From NCBI GenBank assembly GCA_023935145.1, contig CM043699.1, positions 108,186,536-108,250,535 on the forward strand: a stretch of 64,000 nt of DNA. The letters are read 5' to 3'. This stretch comes from Bretschneidera sinensis. Lineage: Eukaryota > Streptophyta > Magnoliopsida > Brassicales > Akaniaceae. The notes beneath the pieces were generated by a model. That model saw nothing but the letters and a program-made list of their open reading frames with translations, made no database searches and was not told where the DNA came from. The position numbers were made by a program, and so were the translations under genes. Of this stretch, positions 32,090 through 44,240 are shown one piece after another. Position 1 is the stretch's first letter. Each line of letters starts with the position of its first letter.

Positions 32090-32485
32090 CTCATCATCTA
32101 GCACTATTTTCATAGACAACTAGATCACAAGATCTTAAAAATTATTAAAGCGTTTGGTAATGCTGTGTTTGTCCTTGTATTTCAAATTCACTAGCTTTCT
32201 TATCACAAAATCTTTGTTATGAGTTGTCTTTCTTTCATAAAGCATTTCTAAATTATTCTAAAGAAATTTGACATCTGTTTTGACCATATGATGGAACACA
32301 CTGAGATCCATCCACTGTCTAATGGCACCAACTGTTTTCCTATTCATTCTCTCCCATTCTTTATCGATCTTGTCTTCCGACATGACTTCTTCACTCTCAA
32401 CGAGATCAGCGTAATAGAGATAATCTTTCATATTCTGTTTCCATACCGGATAATTAGAAGCTGTCAATAAAATCATAAGCAACAC
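32090..32485 (-). pseudogene. copia gag N-terminus, element D
   Basis: Minus strand: NYPVWKQNMKDYLYYADLVE, then AIRQWMDLSVFHHMVKTD and ERKTTHNKDFVIRKLVNLKY. Clearly the same gag as element C at 26800-27108, which has MEDYLYFKDL and VRQWVDLSVFHHV. The rest is missing. Confidence 0.8.
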
Positions 32486-32655
32486 TCTGATACCATTTAT
32501 TGGGAAAAATACCCACTGTCAACAATTAACCAATTACCATAATTTCAATAAAAAATTCACATATTAAATATAATCACAACCAAATTATATGTTGAAATAA
32601 AACAACAAGTATCAAATAAAACAACCAATCAAGAACACAAAATATTTACGTGGTC
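32485..32655 (-). repeat. primer site and start of 5' LTR, element D
   Basis: The reverse complement of 32485-32495 is TGGTATCAGAG. The LTR edge reads CCCAATA two bases away. Similarity to 27211-27370 ends near 32655 at ATATTTACGTGG, where gypsy-related DNA begins. Confidence 0.7.
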
Positions 32656-32789
32656 AGTAACTTACAAATATTAGGTTTACGATATACTAATTTAGCCAAA
32701 TCTACTTGGACCTAGAGCTTGAAGAGAAATACATAAGTCACTTCATTTATATTAACTTATAAATTAGGATGTTTATAGTAAGTTCCCCC

Positions 32790-33650
32790 AGAGGAATTCC
32801 TCGCTTGGGCTTCCTCTTTTTTAATTTTCTCATACTTATATGTACGAGCCATGAAAGTCATAATATCATAGAACTGTTCGTCTCTACATTTCAATTTTAG
32901 GTATGAATTTAGACTATTTTGAATCATTTTCACTATTTCGCTATTTGGGAGTTGAGCATAGAACTTGTTCCTATTTCTCCTAAACAGTGAGATAAATCCC
33001 TTAACGGTCTCCCCATTAAGTTGTTTGACAATAGCTAAATCAGCGATTGATACATCAGGTTCAACCTTGAAAAACTACCAATTGTTGATGCAATTTGGCG
33101 TTAAATTCACATGCTCATTGTAGCTGAAACTTGTGCGAGTAAGAGAACTGCCAAACAAACACATCTTGACATACTCATTCACATCCCCACACTTACTAAT
33201 AAATCAACTTATATATTCATGTGTGGATTGGGATAGATCCTCAGAAAACATTGGAAAATCTGAAACTTTATAGTAGTTCCTAAGAAACTACCCTGCATCA
33301 ACTACCCACGTAAGATATGATATGGTTTCCTTTAGACAATTCTAGTAGTAAGACGATGTACTATCCCAAACTGTTCATGGAGTAACTCGATCAACCAATT
33401 CGTCTCTAAATTGTAGATTTTTCAGAACAATGTTATTTCCCATTTAGTTGCCAAAATAATCTAACCTTTGAAATTGGACAAAATTATTAACAAACATGTT
33501 CAAATGCTTTGGATATAGTTGCCACCAGTTATTTTCCATCGGTGGTTGGCTGTATGCATTTTGACCGATTAGGTTATCTAAGTGCAGTGGTACTTGACCA
33601 CCATTAAATCCATAATTTGGTTGACCAACAGGTTGCTGGCCCAAATTTTG
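32790..33650 (-). pseudogene. Ty3/gypsy-type gag remnant
   Basis: Minus-strand frames give MGQQPVGQPNYGFNGGQVP, then PNCINNW and KVEPDVSIADLAIVKQLNGE, TVKGFISLFRRNRNKFY and EIVKMIQNSLNSYLKLK. These follow the retrotransposon gag pattern (xEPxVSxADLxxxxQ, GExxxxFxxRFxxxRN, QNxL). Several stops. It was recognised from pattern, not search. No pol nearby, so an isolated relic cut by element D. Confidence 0.6.
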
Positions 33651-34134
33651 TTATCTATCTATACTATTATCAAAGAAAGTCTTGAGTTGGTCTCCACCCG
33701 TTGAAATCAAAATTGTAAATTTTTTGTGTCAGATAACATTTTGTTTTAGTTATTAAAATGAAATATTTCGGTTTCAATTTATTTCGATGCGTTATTTCAG
33801 ATTTGACTGCATTTTTAAATACTTTATTGTCAAATTATATACCTTTAAAAAAATATATACAATTATAAATACAAATCATAATAAATCCTGAACAATTCGA
33901 GACATGTCAATTACACGAATTATAAACAGAAAGAAAATAAGACACGATATACCTAGGTTCACCTCAGGATAAGGCTATGTCTTGCCAAAAGTTTTACTAT
34001 TATCAATCTTACAAATCTCTCGTTACAATGTGCGCTCAGTACATAGAGAGTATTTATAAGAAACTTAAGATGCACTAATTAGGGTTTCCGCCCTGTTGCA
34101 AAACCACGGCTATTCATGGGCCCAAGCCCTACCG
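33651..34134 (-). other. probable 3' LTR remnant of copia element F
   Basis: Left of the RNase H remnant the minus strand reads AAGTGAGAGAT then TGTTAGAGTTAGTGC (edge at 34157), a plausible polypurine tract and LTR start. TTATAAATACTC lies near 34050. The distal end is not clear; 33700-33900 is AT-rich. Confidence 0.5.
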
Positions 34135-34853
34135 TCAAGTATGCACTAACTCTAACAATCTCTCACTTGGTAAATACTTTACACACATGAAAAACTTCTC
34201 AGATGTCTGTTTCTTCAAGCCCATCTTAGTGGCACACCACTCAAACTTTGCTAGACTAACTGCTTTAGTCAAGAAATCTGTGTTGTTCACTATTGTATCG
34301 ACTTTCTCCAAGATTATCACATTTTCTTCAATCTTTTCCCAGATGAAGTGATATTGGATATTAATGTGCTTTGTCCGTGAATGAAATGCAAGATTCTTTG
34401 CTAAGAAGATAGCACCTTGATTATCACATTTCACCTTCACTACTCCTTGTTTAAACCCAAGCTCAGCACACAACCTTTGAAGCCAAACCGCTTCCTTTCA
34501 AGCATGAGTTATTGCCATATACTTTGCTTCTGTGGATGAAAGAGCAACAATACTTTGCCTCTTACAACCCACCGCCACACCAAATAGATTGAACATATAT
34601 CTGCTTATAGACCTCCTGCTATCAATGTCTCTTCCACAGTCAGCATCAACCGATCCTACAATATCAAGATTCTTCTTATCTCCCATACCTCCATAACACA
34701 ATGCAAACCCTGACGTGCCACGAAGATATCTAAGAACTCTCTTGATTGCAGTCTAATGCTTTTACCCAGGATTAGACATATATCTGCTCAATATTCCCAC
34801 TGTTTGGGTAATATTTGGTCTCGTATACACCATAGTGATTAAGCTCACTGTCC
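34135..34853 (-). pseudogene. copia RT C-terminus and RNase H, element F
   Basis: Minus frames read VYTRPNITQTVGILSRYM, LRYLRGTSGFALCY, then SVDADCGRDIDSRRSISRYM and ALSSTEAKYMAI. After one stop they continue KVKCDNQGAIFLAKNLAFHS, RTKHINIQYHF and VDTIVNNTDFLTKAV, a complete copia RNase H outline. The main damage is a stop near 34496. Everything upstream of the RT C-terminus is absent. Confidence 0.85.
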
Positions 34854-35220
34854 TACCGCGCTCTGCAAGAAGAATGGACATGTCTGCCATGGGGATCATG
34901 TGGCCTTACGCCATTAAAGGAATCAACACAAAGTGAAGTTGGCTCGACATTTGAAGGTTTAATTTGGTGAATGTAGCAAATAAGGCTGGATTTTGGATTT
35001 GGTGATGAGTTGAAGAGGGTTTTGTGATTTTTAAGTGCAAAATGATTTGCATTACTTGATTGACACAGTCTTATAAGGTGAGTGCGCTTGACTTTGAATG
35101 GTCCGATCAACATTTGTTTTTATTCTTTTTTTTAAATGTATTCTTTTAAACTATATTAAATATTGAAAAATATATAGTATAATATGACAAATTTCTTTGT
35201 ATATTTAGCAAATTGAATTG
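34854..35220 (+). other. no gene seen
   Basis: An 86-aa minus frame (34853-35113) has no recognisable domain and ends at the copia junction. I treat it as chance. Confidence 0.4.
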
Positions 35221-35224
35221 TGAA

Positions 35225-35405
35225 TTTAAGAGATCAACTCACTTGCTGTAAAAAATTTGTAAAGTATACCATATTCATAAATTTTGATTATAAAGTACTC
35301 CTCACCATATCTCAAAATTTAAGGAGTCAAAATGTATGTGCAAAAACAGTGTATTGCATATTTTACTTCATAATTTTTACAGTAAAAGAGTTGATCTCGT
35401 GTATC
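35225..35405. mobile_element. MITE-like inverted-repeat element
   Basis: AGAGATCAACTCACTTGCTG at the left and its imperfect reverse complement (CAGTAAAAGAGTTGATCTCG) at the right frame about 180 bases. The arms match over roughly 40-45 bases including TGTAAAAAATT/AATTTTTACA and TATACCATA-like parts. No coding sequence. The size fits a non-autonomous DNA transposon. Confidence 0.6.
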
Positions 35406-37329
35406 TAAAGGCTCCCTTCCATATATACTAATATTTTTTTCTTTACACTATCAATATACGATGTAAGTCATCACAAACTTTCTACGTTTAAACCATCACG
35501 TACGTCTTCACAAAAAGATGACACAAATTACATATCACAAATTAGACCAACGATTTCGATCTGTTGGGAACCCTAAATACTGCACATTCATATCGTAGCG
35601 AACCAGAAATACTACACGTTCTTGTACTATTTATATAACACTGCAAACTGATCCCAAAAATGCTATCCAAAATTACTTGAGTTCATAAACTTTACATATA
35701 TATTATGATTTTTCTCAATAAAGTATTGATTTGAGATGTAGATTGTCACATATATAAAATAAAAAAATCTAGTGCTTGCTAGTCGCGACTGACTGCTAAG
35801 ATTTTTTTTTTTTATATAGAGTATATACTTATAAAAAAGAAATAGAAGAAGAAAGGGGAATCAATATTCCAAATACAATCCCAATCAGGATAAAATATGG
35901 AGTCTATGGTATTTTTAAAGAAAAAAAATGCAATTTACTTTTGTATACATTTTATGATAAAATATATATTTTTTGTGATAAAAAAAAATATTGATGATGA
36001 AAAAAAAAATTACCAACAAAATAATATACTTTACCATCAAAAGTATAAATTTTATATCAAAAGTATTTTTTACTGCATAAAATATATTACTTTTTTTATG
36101 CAAAGTTAGATACCACAGTAGCCATCATAAAATATGTCCCCTAGCTAATGAACAGTATAACTATCGGGAAATTTATCGCTTTACAGATAAAAAACGAAAA
36201 AGAAAACAGAAATAAGTGTTGAATTTTCATCTTTAAATAAATAAAAAAAATGCATTGTAATATGCATGTAATTTCATTTTCCTTTGAGTTGGACTGACGA
36301 TCCAGCCGGTGTGTTTTGAGGAAGTGTTATTCCCATGTAAACATAAAACAGCAAGTGGGAAATTTTTGTTGGCTCTCATCTAAAACATTGGTTTTACATG
36401 TTTTAGACCCAATTAAGAATTTCTCTTCGCAAGTTGGCATGAATTCCATTCTTTTAGTTGTATTTTTTTTTTCTTTTTGTTTCCTCTTTTGTATTCATAA
36501 ACCATGTGCGCTACCCCAACGTGATTGCTTTGCCTGTTGTAAGAGTTTGGATCATGGGGTCCTAATTATAGCTTTACGACAAATACAGCTTCAAGGACGG
36601 TAGGCCTAATTACAACTAAAAAAAATGAAATATATACAAAAATAGTAAAAGAAAAAATTACTCCGCCTGATTAAAACAGATCAAAAGGAAAATAAGTTGA
36701 AAAAAAAAAAACTATATAAGAAACAGATTAATGTTCAACTAATCCACAAAGACTAATCTAATGATCTTTACTCTTTCGTGCCTGGATTTACTTATATGTC
36801 TTACGACTATTTCATTCCTTTGGGTTCTCTTTCGTATAGCATCGTTTTCAATTACTTTAATTTGTCTCTTCCATAAGGATGACTAATTAATTCTCATGAA
36901 TTTCCAGGCACTCACCACAACCTGATCAAAGACTTTCTCTTAACTAACAAACATGTGGCTGGAGTGCTGGACCCCTTCTAAGCACTCTTTTGATCGCTTT
37001 CATATATCAACCAAAGGGTTTCATCTACAATATATATATATATATATAGACACACACACTTATTTAAATGACAGTTTTGATTCTATAATTATTAGACTGC
37101 ATAAAAATAATATTGTAATTCTAATGGAGTTTGGATTGATATAATCTTCTATTGTTCTATTATGAATTTGAATTGATGTAATATTCTATTGCTCTGTTAG
37201 AATTTGAACTACTATAATCTTTTATTTTCTATTAGAATTTGGTTTAAGTCTAAATATAGTGTAAAACTTTTGATAAATTGTTTGTACCAAAAATAGAAAA
37301 TTAGGAAATTATCATGATTGGGCCACGTG
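35406..37329 (+). other. AT-rich spacer, no gene
   Basis: Only short low-complexity frames occur on both strands (for example 35897-36109). A TA dinucleotide run lies at about 37030-37048. A 95-aa plus frame at 36316-36603 shows no domain. Nothing else supported. Confidence 0.5.
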
Positions 37330-37640
37330 TAAAGGTCTCTGTAAGCAAGAGAGAATGTGGCTGAAAAAGGAAGAGGCCTGATGAAATATTATTAAGATAA
37401 CACAATCAGTCGTCAAAAAGCCCGCAAAACAAGAACTTTCAAAAAGAAGTTCAAGGGGCAACATCAAGTCAAGAATGATAACTTGAAGACTTGATGCTGT
37501 GAGCTCAAGTATAAAAGAGATTCTAGTGGCAAACCTTCAACACATCGACTTTGAGCACAACAGGTGAGTCATAACTACCAACCCAACAATTAAGGGATCG
37601 AGAATCACCCAAGAGTCATGCATTTAACTGGCTAAGGTAA
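37330..37640 (+). other. unassigned stretch with promoter-like features
   Basis: More balanced base composition than its surroundings, with CACGTG near 37323 and GTATAAAAGAG near 37509. No ORF follows. It could be a fragment of a retroelement promoter; no assignment. Confidence 0.3.
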
Positions 37641-38390
37641 ATATGGTGTTGGGGGAGTTTCTGAGAAAATAAGGGTTGTTTATTAGAGAATTAAATAAAT
37701 GGCTTCAAGGCACGACCATATCACTTTCTTTAAGATTTAATTCGCCCTTCACTGGTGCAAGCATGTTTCTGGAGAATTTCCTCTAATATACAATGAAACT
37801 TTGTTGTTATTCTGCACTTTGTACTCGTGAAGAATAACCCACATCAGCTTCTATGAGTTTATGGATGACAAACACTTGTGTTTGGAAATTTGCAGGATTT
37901 CCAAACATAAGAAGATCGGTTTTTTAGAGAATGAGAAAAAGAATAAGAAAAGAAATCTGAAATCTATATACTGTTTATAATCTGTAAATTACGACAGTTA
38001 AACACCTTTTTATAGTGTTTAATTAGTGTCTTTTCATAATAGACACTTTGGTTCATTAATAAACTGACTCAACTGACTTAACTGAGTGTCATTTATCAAC
38101 AGACACTCCAGTTCACGAGCAACTGTTATTTAACGTTCTGAAAATTCAAATTTTCAAACATCAAGTCGACTGGATCTTTCATTCAGTCGACTGAAAAAAG
38201 TTTCAGAGAGTTCCAAAAAATTTTAGCCTTCCATCTAGTCGACTGAATCATTCATTCAGTCGATTGAATAACCATTCAGTCGATTGAATCATTCACTACT
38301 TGAATTTACTTTTCTTTTCTTCTTTCCTTTGATTTTCTAAAACATCCCAAACTTAAAATCTAAGTTTATTTTGACAAAACATCAACATGT
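37641..38390 (-). repeat. Sirevirus-type LTR, minus strand, isolated (ends approximate)
   Basis: On the minus strand it begins near TGTTTTGTCAAAATAAAC, has CAGTCGACTGAA palindromes (plus 38163-38290), then CACTATAAAAAGG (plus about 38008-38020). It ends in the region of AATTCTCCAGAAACATG. The layout equals that of the LTR at 19804-20935. No pol next to it, so a solo LTR or fragment. Confidence 0.55.
38163..38290 (+). repeat. GTCGAC palindrome array in minus-strand LTR
   Basis: Five or six units of type TTCAGTCGACTGAA or TTCAGTCGATTGAA, upstream (minus sense) of the TATA-like box. The flanks differ from the array at 20078, so the core is shared but the family differs. Confidence 0.8.
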
Positions 38391-39989
38391 GGTCATGAAT
38401 AAATACAACGCACATAGTGAAATTAGAGACTTTGGCATGTAGCATGTTCAACACATTTAATTAAAAATACATGAGGAAGTGGAAGCGTGGGAGACACTTG
38501 GGAATTATCAACACAATTGTCTAAGCCAGAAGAAGTATAAATAGCACTAGAATCAATCATAAGGGAGACAAACAATCATCAAACACTTGTTATCTTTTTT
38601 TGCACTTACATTTTTTTACTTTCCAGTAGTTGTAATTGTAGCTGTAATCGTAGTGTTAGTCTACATTTCTCACCCCCTTTTCTGTCTCGAAGTTGAGTTA
38701 AGTTAAGGCAACAATGAATGCTTGGTCTACATAAAACAAGCTCGAAAAACTTGCATTTGGTACTTTAAGGTTTTAATCTTGTAAACTCTTGTATCAAAGT
38801 TGTTTGAGACATAAATATATTGAGCTTGTTGTTATGGCAAAGTTGCTATTTATTTCAACCACTAACTGCTAGATTAAATTCATTTACTTGAGTTTATAAC
38901 GGTATATCATAAAGTGCTCTTAGTTGAGGCAACATCAAACAAGTCTAAAGAAGTATTGTTCCAATCGAATCAGCATTGATTGACACATAATTATTTATTG
39001 TGCAAACATAAACAAATATACCATTATTCAATTCCATAAAAACAAAATACTTGTTTTAAAAAAGAAACTATGCTTTAGGTGTTTTTCTTAAATTCCTTTA
39101 GCCAATGAGTTTTTGTTTAATCTCTTCGTTTTACTTTTGGTGTGTGTTTGCTACTGGTGCTGATTTTTTCTGTCTTTCATATGTACGTTGATATGCTGTA
39201 GGTGGTGTGTGTTGTTTCTCTTCTAGGTTTGTTTGTTGGTCCTCTGTGGGTGTTTTATTGTATTTTTTACATCTTTGATTTTATTAATAATATTTTTTAT
39301 GTTAAAAATATTAACGCGTTAACTGAGCGCCCTATAAAAATTTCATAGTTGTACTTTGTTCATATTTTTCAATTTAATCATCGTTTTTTTCTATGAAAAA
39401 AATATTGTAAAAATTGAAAATTTTATTACATGAAAGTTTAAACTCAAATGAATGTTTATCTTAAATAAAAAGAAGATATATAACTTTTTTCTTTCCGCAA
39501 ACGTAGTTTCACTTAAAATATTAATTTGTGTATATGTGGATTGATTTTTCGATCTGATAATTTTGTGAGATTTGATTTGACAATATTTCACATCTAACTT
39601 AAGGGTACAAATCAATCAGTAATCTAACTGAAATTTTTTGTTATCGAATTACATAAAACAAAGTAATTGATAAAAAGTATTATTAAATATTTTTCTCAAA
39701 TTTTCAGAGATTTGGTATTATAAAATATAATTTCATAATTTGGTATACCAAAATATTAAAAAAAACCATTATAATTATTAAAATAAAAAATCAATCATTC
39801 AGTATTATCATAATATAAAATAAAAAACTGAAACGATGTCTAACCAAATTATCGAAATTGTAAAAACTAATACCAAGTATCAAAATGACCAAACCAAAAT
39901 TTTTGGTGGGTAATTCATTTTTTTTCCTACGCACACCCTATCCAACTCTTGGAAAAAATATTCTTTTACATAAATTGATAATTATTATC
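38391..39989 (+). other. spacer without supported gene
   Basis: 38400-38900 is less AT-rich with GTATAAATAGCAC near 38536, resembling a retroelement promoter and leader, but no primer site or ORF follows. 39080-39300 is GT/T-rich and ends ATTAATAATATTTTT, reminiscent of a LINE 3' end but not enough to call. Confidence 0.4.
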
Positions 39990-41640
39990 ATACTATAATC
40001 CAAAAATAATGCTACTTACATTTAGAATTTATATGAAAGTTTGTTTTATTGTTGTTTTACTATTCAGCTTTTCTTCATATGTAATATCTTCACCGAAAGA
40101 TACACATTATAAAGTTCTATAATTCTGTGTAAATAGGATAACTGTTATGGTTTGTGTAAATTTTTATTTTTAATGCAATATAACATTATATATAATTAAA
40201 AATAATTAAGATTTTTTTTTCTTTCTCTGTATAAAATAATAATTTAATTTAATCTATGTAAACAAGTATTTTAAAAACAATTTATTATTATTTTATGTAA
40301 ACAAGTCTTCACAAATGATAAATTTTTATGTAATTAATCACTAAATTGTAATTTTATTTTTCTGACCTTATATATAGGTCTTAGTTTTCCTCCTTAAGAA
40401 AGTCATTTACAAAAATTGCATTACTTCATACAAACAAAATTTTCAAATACAATTCATTACTATGTAAATAAATACATTAAACTAGAAAAAATTGTTAATA
40501 TAAGCCTATACCATTTATTAATGTACGGATATGGTGTCAAGAATTCACCGGAAAAAAAAAAAAAAAAAAACCCTTAAGATTTATTTATTAGAATGAGTTT
40601 TTTCATAGAAATATAATTTATTTGTACGATCTATATAAGCAAGTGTTTTACAAATAATTCATAACTATTATATATAAACATTTTTTTTTCAAAATTAATA
40701 AATTAATTTTTAATTAAATGCACTAATATCATTGAAAAAAAAATTGATATTTTTATTGATGTAATAATTTTTTTACCATATTAATATTTTAAATTATAAA
40801 AATATAATTTTTCTTTAAAATATATATAAATTAAATTAAAATATCATATCATTTCTCAACTAAATTCATGTTAGTCTATATAAGATTAAGAATATGGTGT
40901 AAAACATTAATTAACTAGAGAAAATACATTTACAAAATAGTTTTTTTAGGTTAAGTACTTTTTCTTTTCCTTATCGAATTTAGATTCTCTATATAAGAAT
41001 GTATTTTATAAATAATGCATTACTATACTCTATAAAAACAAGCGTGTTTACAAACAATAAATTATCATGCAATTAAACCAATAAAATTACACTTTATTTT
41101 TTGATATAATTAAGTTTTAGTTTGATTCTATATAAGCAAGTCATTTACAAAAAAATATGGATCCATATGAACAAGTTTTTTCATTAAAAAATTATTACTA
41201 TGTACATAAATTAATCAATATATTGGATTTTTTTGTATAAATTTCAATAAAATCCTTGTTTCTAAATATTGTATAAATTTTGGAGACTTTTGTCAAAAAA
41301 AAAGTTGAGACTTAATATAAGCATGCCATTTAAGGAAAAATTACTTTATAAACAAGTTTTCAAAAAAAATAAAAATAAAAAACCATTACAATGTAATTAG
41401 AAACCATTATATTTAGAATATTTTTTTTTCTTATATATGCAATTTTATTTTTATTTTGTAAATAAATGCATAAGTATATTATATTTTGTTCATACTTTTG
41501 ATGTAAACAAAATTAATATTTTTAATAATATAAATTTTGATGATGGTATCTTATTCCATACTTATAGAAATCAAAACATATTATTTATTATTATTTTTTA
41601 ATTATATATAAAAACTAATAAAATATTTATCACTCATAAT
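39990..41640. repeat. very AT-rich tract of degenerate related units
   Basis: Phrases such as ATATAAGCAAGTGTTTTACAA, TTACTATGTAAATAAA and TGTAATTAA recur every 100-250 bases (about 40260, 40430, 40620, 40980, 41120, 41200) with heavy divergence. No ORF. It ends at the Helitron-type terminus. Confidence 0.5.
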
Positions 41641-41644
41641 ATTT

Positions 41645-41676
41645 ATCACGTGTAATGCACGTCTCACGATAGCTAG
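41645..41676 (+). mobile_element. Helitron-type 3' terminus
   Basis: A short hairpin CACGTG TAATG CACGTC (about 41647-41662) followed ten bases later by CTAG, next base T. Helitrons end in a small GC-rich hairpin 10-12 bases before CTRR and insert between A and T. The 5' TC end was not located, so element length is unknown; the AT-rich tract to the left is the likely body. Confidence 0.6.
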
Positions 41677-41944
41677 TACCATATTTAAAAGATTCAAATC
41701 CAAAATTATCATGGTGACATTTAATTTCACCATGAACTTGATATCTATTCCAATTATCAAATAAAAGGAATTAAAATCCTAACTAAAGATTCAAATCCCT
41801 TCATAAAAAATAAAAAAAAATCAAAGCCCAATGTATTTATGTCATGAATTTATGATAAATGTATTTATGATATATCAAATAAATGTATAAATTATGTCCC
41901 TAGCAAGCCCATATTCGAAATGTTATGAAGTATTAATTTTTTAT
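41677..41944 (+). other. AT-rich spacer, no gene
   Basis: Only a small local inverted repeat (GGTGACATTT and AAATTTCACC near 41711-41734). No other feature seen. Confidence 0.4.
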
Positions 41945-42446
41945 AGTGTAAATTACATCGGTCATCCTTAAACTATAGGCGGCATTTAGGTCCTTAAACT
42001 ATAAATTCGGCACCAAATATCTTTAAACTTTCTCTTAGTTGTCCTTCATCAATATAATCGTATTTTCTTACTTTAATTGATATGGTTGATTACACTATAT
42101 AAGGTTTTCAATAAACTCTATAAACCTTTTGGAGCTCATCCAATTTTTGTTTTTAAAATTTTCCATCCACTTGCTATTTTTTTGTAGTTTTTCGATATTT
42201 AATAGTAAAAAAATATTTTTTTTTATCATGGTAGATTACATTTATCTTGCATGAATATAAAAAATCATTATTAATTTCTTTATATTGTTAAGTTTTTAAG
42301 ATAATTTCATTAATGAATAAAGCTTAAAAATGATACATTGCAAGAATTGAAAGTTTAAAGATTTCTGATACTAAATTCATAGGTTAAAGATCTAAATATT
42401 AAATAATAATAATTCAAAGATCTCTCGTACAATTATCTCTTAAATG
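41945..42446. mobile_element. MITE-like element with long terminal inverted repeats
   Basis: The left arm 41948-42035 (GTAAATTACATCGGTCATCC and CTTAAACTATAGG in order) pairs imperfectly with the reverse complement of about 42350-42446 (ATCTTTAAACTTTC and GATCTTTAACCTATGAATTT). Arms of roughly 85 bases frame about 330 bases without coding potential. Strongly decayed but symmetrical. Confidence 0.65.
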
Positions 42447-42610
42447 AAAAGTGTGATTATCAATTAAATCAATCCAATCCAGACGTAGAAATTAATTAAC
42501 ATAGCATGATTTTAGCAAGCCCATATTATTAGCAATCAAAATGATCATTCAATTTGACAAGAATTGTCAACAATCAAATTCTTGTAATGTCATGGAGTTT
42601 AATTAGTAAT

Positions 42611-43017
42611 TGTGATATAGCGGAAGACTTGAGTTTAACCTTAACGTACCAAGGAGGAAAGAACAACATCATCGTCAACCCTTTTCTTCTGGGCGCACCC
42701 TAGAATGGAGAAGAAAACAATGTCTTTTACCCAAAGATAGAACAGCAACCAGCAGGTTGCAAAGATAACACTTTGCAAAGTTTTGAGATAAATTCTCTTA
42801 ATAATTCTATTGATCAAAGTTATGAAAAATACAATAATGGGATCACCTATTTATAGTGATAGGAAAATCCTGTTCCTTGTAAAAAAAAAAGTAAATATAG
42901 TCCTAGTAGGAAAGTAAACATACCTAATCCTAATAAAGAAAATAGTTTTAAAGAAATTAAAGTTAATCCTAATAAGGACATGAAAACAAAATAAAATACT
43001 AATTATTATGTCCTACA
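42611..43017 (-). repeat. 3' LTR of minus-strand gypsy element
   Basis: 407 bases. Minus strand TGTAGGACATAATAATTAG to CGCTATATCACA. TATA box CACTATAAATAGG at plus 42848-42860. The polypurine tract AAGAAGGGGAGAC lies just upstream. Flanked on the left by gtaat. Confidence 0.8.
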
Positions 43018-43020
43018 TTA

Positions 43021-43033
43021 GTCTCCCCTTCTT
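43021..43033 (-). other. polypurine tract of minus-strand gypsy element
   Basis: Minus strand AAGAAGGGGAGAC three bases before the LTR. It primes plus-strand DNA synthesis. Confidence 0.75.
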
Positions 43034-43039
43034 GAAAAT

Positions 43040-44240
43040 AACTCGTCCTCGAGTTAGGTTCTGTCTCATTTTGGTGGAAAATATTCAAAATGTCTGCCAC
43101 ATTGAACGTCGAAGAAATTACTAGGTCCTCTGGAAGATCAACAACATAGGCATTATCATTTATCTTCTTGAGAACTATGCAAGGTCCAAACTTCTTGTTT
43201 CGTAGTTTTCCCAATGCTCGAGTTGGTAGTCGCCCCTTGCGTAGATACACCATCACAAGATCTCCCTCTCGGAAAACCTTTTATCTCCGACTCTTATCTG
43301 CCTTCTCCTTATACTCAGCATTAGTATCCTCGAGATGCTGAAGAACCTCTTCATGAGTTGTCTTCACCCGCTCGGCTGCTATACTGGCCCCGGGTAACTT
43401 GAGCAGATTCTCTAAGTCTACTGCAAGCTTCGAAGTTCTTCCATACACGACCTCGAACTGTATCTTTCCAATAGACCTGTTCACCATATTATTATAGGCA
43501 AACTCGGCCTGAGCTAGAGCCATGTCCCACCACTTCGGCTTATCTCATGCAATGCAACAAAGTAAGTTACCTAATGTGCGATTCACAACCTCAGTTTGTC
43601 AGCCCGTCTGCAGATGGCTAGTGCTGCTGAAATTTAAGACTATGTCAAACCCCATCCATAAAGTTCTCCAAAAGTGGGATAAAAAATTGGTGTCTCGGTC
43701 AGAAGTAATCGACTTTGGCACCCCATGCAATCTTACCACTTCTCAGAAGAATAGGTTGGTTACTTGGACAGCATCAGAAGTTTTCCTGCAAGAAATAAAA
43801 TGAGCCATCTTGAAAAACATGTCCACTACCACCATAATATAGTCAGCTCCTTGTTGGTTTTTTGGAAGTCCTAACACAAAATCTATGGACACATCATCCC
43901 ATAGTGCCTCGGGTATCGGTAAATGCATGTAAAGGCCAGTGTTTTGTGTTTTCCCCTTAGCTATTTGACATACTTGGCATCTCCTCACGACATTTCCAAC
44001 ATCCTTCTTTAGTTGTAGCCAATAATACCAATCCTCCACCAACGCAATGGTCTTATCTCTCTCGAGATGTCCACCTAAACCTCCACCATAGAGCTCTCAC
44101 ATGACTTGTTCCCGAAGAAAACTTCTCAGAATGCAAAGTTGATTTCCCTGGAAGAGATATCCCTCCTAGATATGTATCTCGAGTATAGGTGTCCAGATTT
44201 ACAACGATCTCAATGCTCTCCAAATTCCTCATATGTTTCA
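43040..44240 (-). pseudogene. gypsy integrase, minus strand, several stops
   Basis: Zinc-finger Cys half [17 protein letters not shown], first Asp in [10 protein letters not shown], second Asp in KSITSDRDT (about 43690), Glu in TEVVNRTLG (about 43590). The C-terminal part is KLRNKKFGPCIVLKKINDNA, YVVDLP and FNVADI, ending NSRTSYFQEGE. No chromodomain signature is evident. At least three TGA codons interrupt it, two where Arg is expected, and the His half of the finger is weak. Confidence 0.85.

Noticed and set aside
33444..33644. 66-aa ORF thought at first to be a host Gln/Asn-rich protein
   Set aside because: Downstream minus-strand translation shows gypsy gag motifs, so it is the upstream part of that relic.
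34853..35113. 86-aa minus-strand ORF with scattered Cys and His
   Set aside because: No zinc-binding spacing, starts outside and ends at a retroelement junction; a chance frame.
35897..36109. Overlapping ORFs on both strands
   Set aside because: Pure AT-rich low-complexity sequence (Lys, Asn, Ile, Phe, Tyr); stops are simply rare by chance.
37030..37060. TA and CA dinucleotide run as regulatory element
   Set aside because: Simple microsatellite in AT-rich DNA; no linked gene.
38500..38700. Promoter and leader of an endogenous pararetrovirus or LTR element (GTATAAATAGCAC)
   Set aside because: No primer site, movement protein, coat or RT motif anywhere near; left as unassigned.
39080..39310. 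Possible LINE 3' end (GT-rich, ending ATTAATAATATTTTT)
   Set aside because: No RT-coding sequence upstream, no clear poly(A) or duplication.
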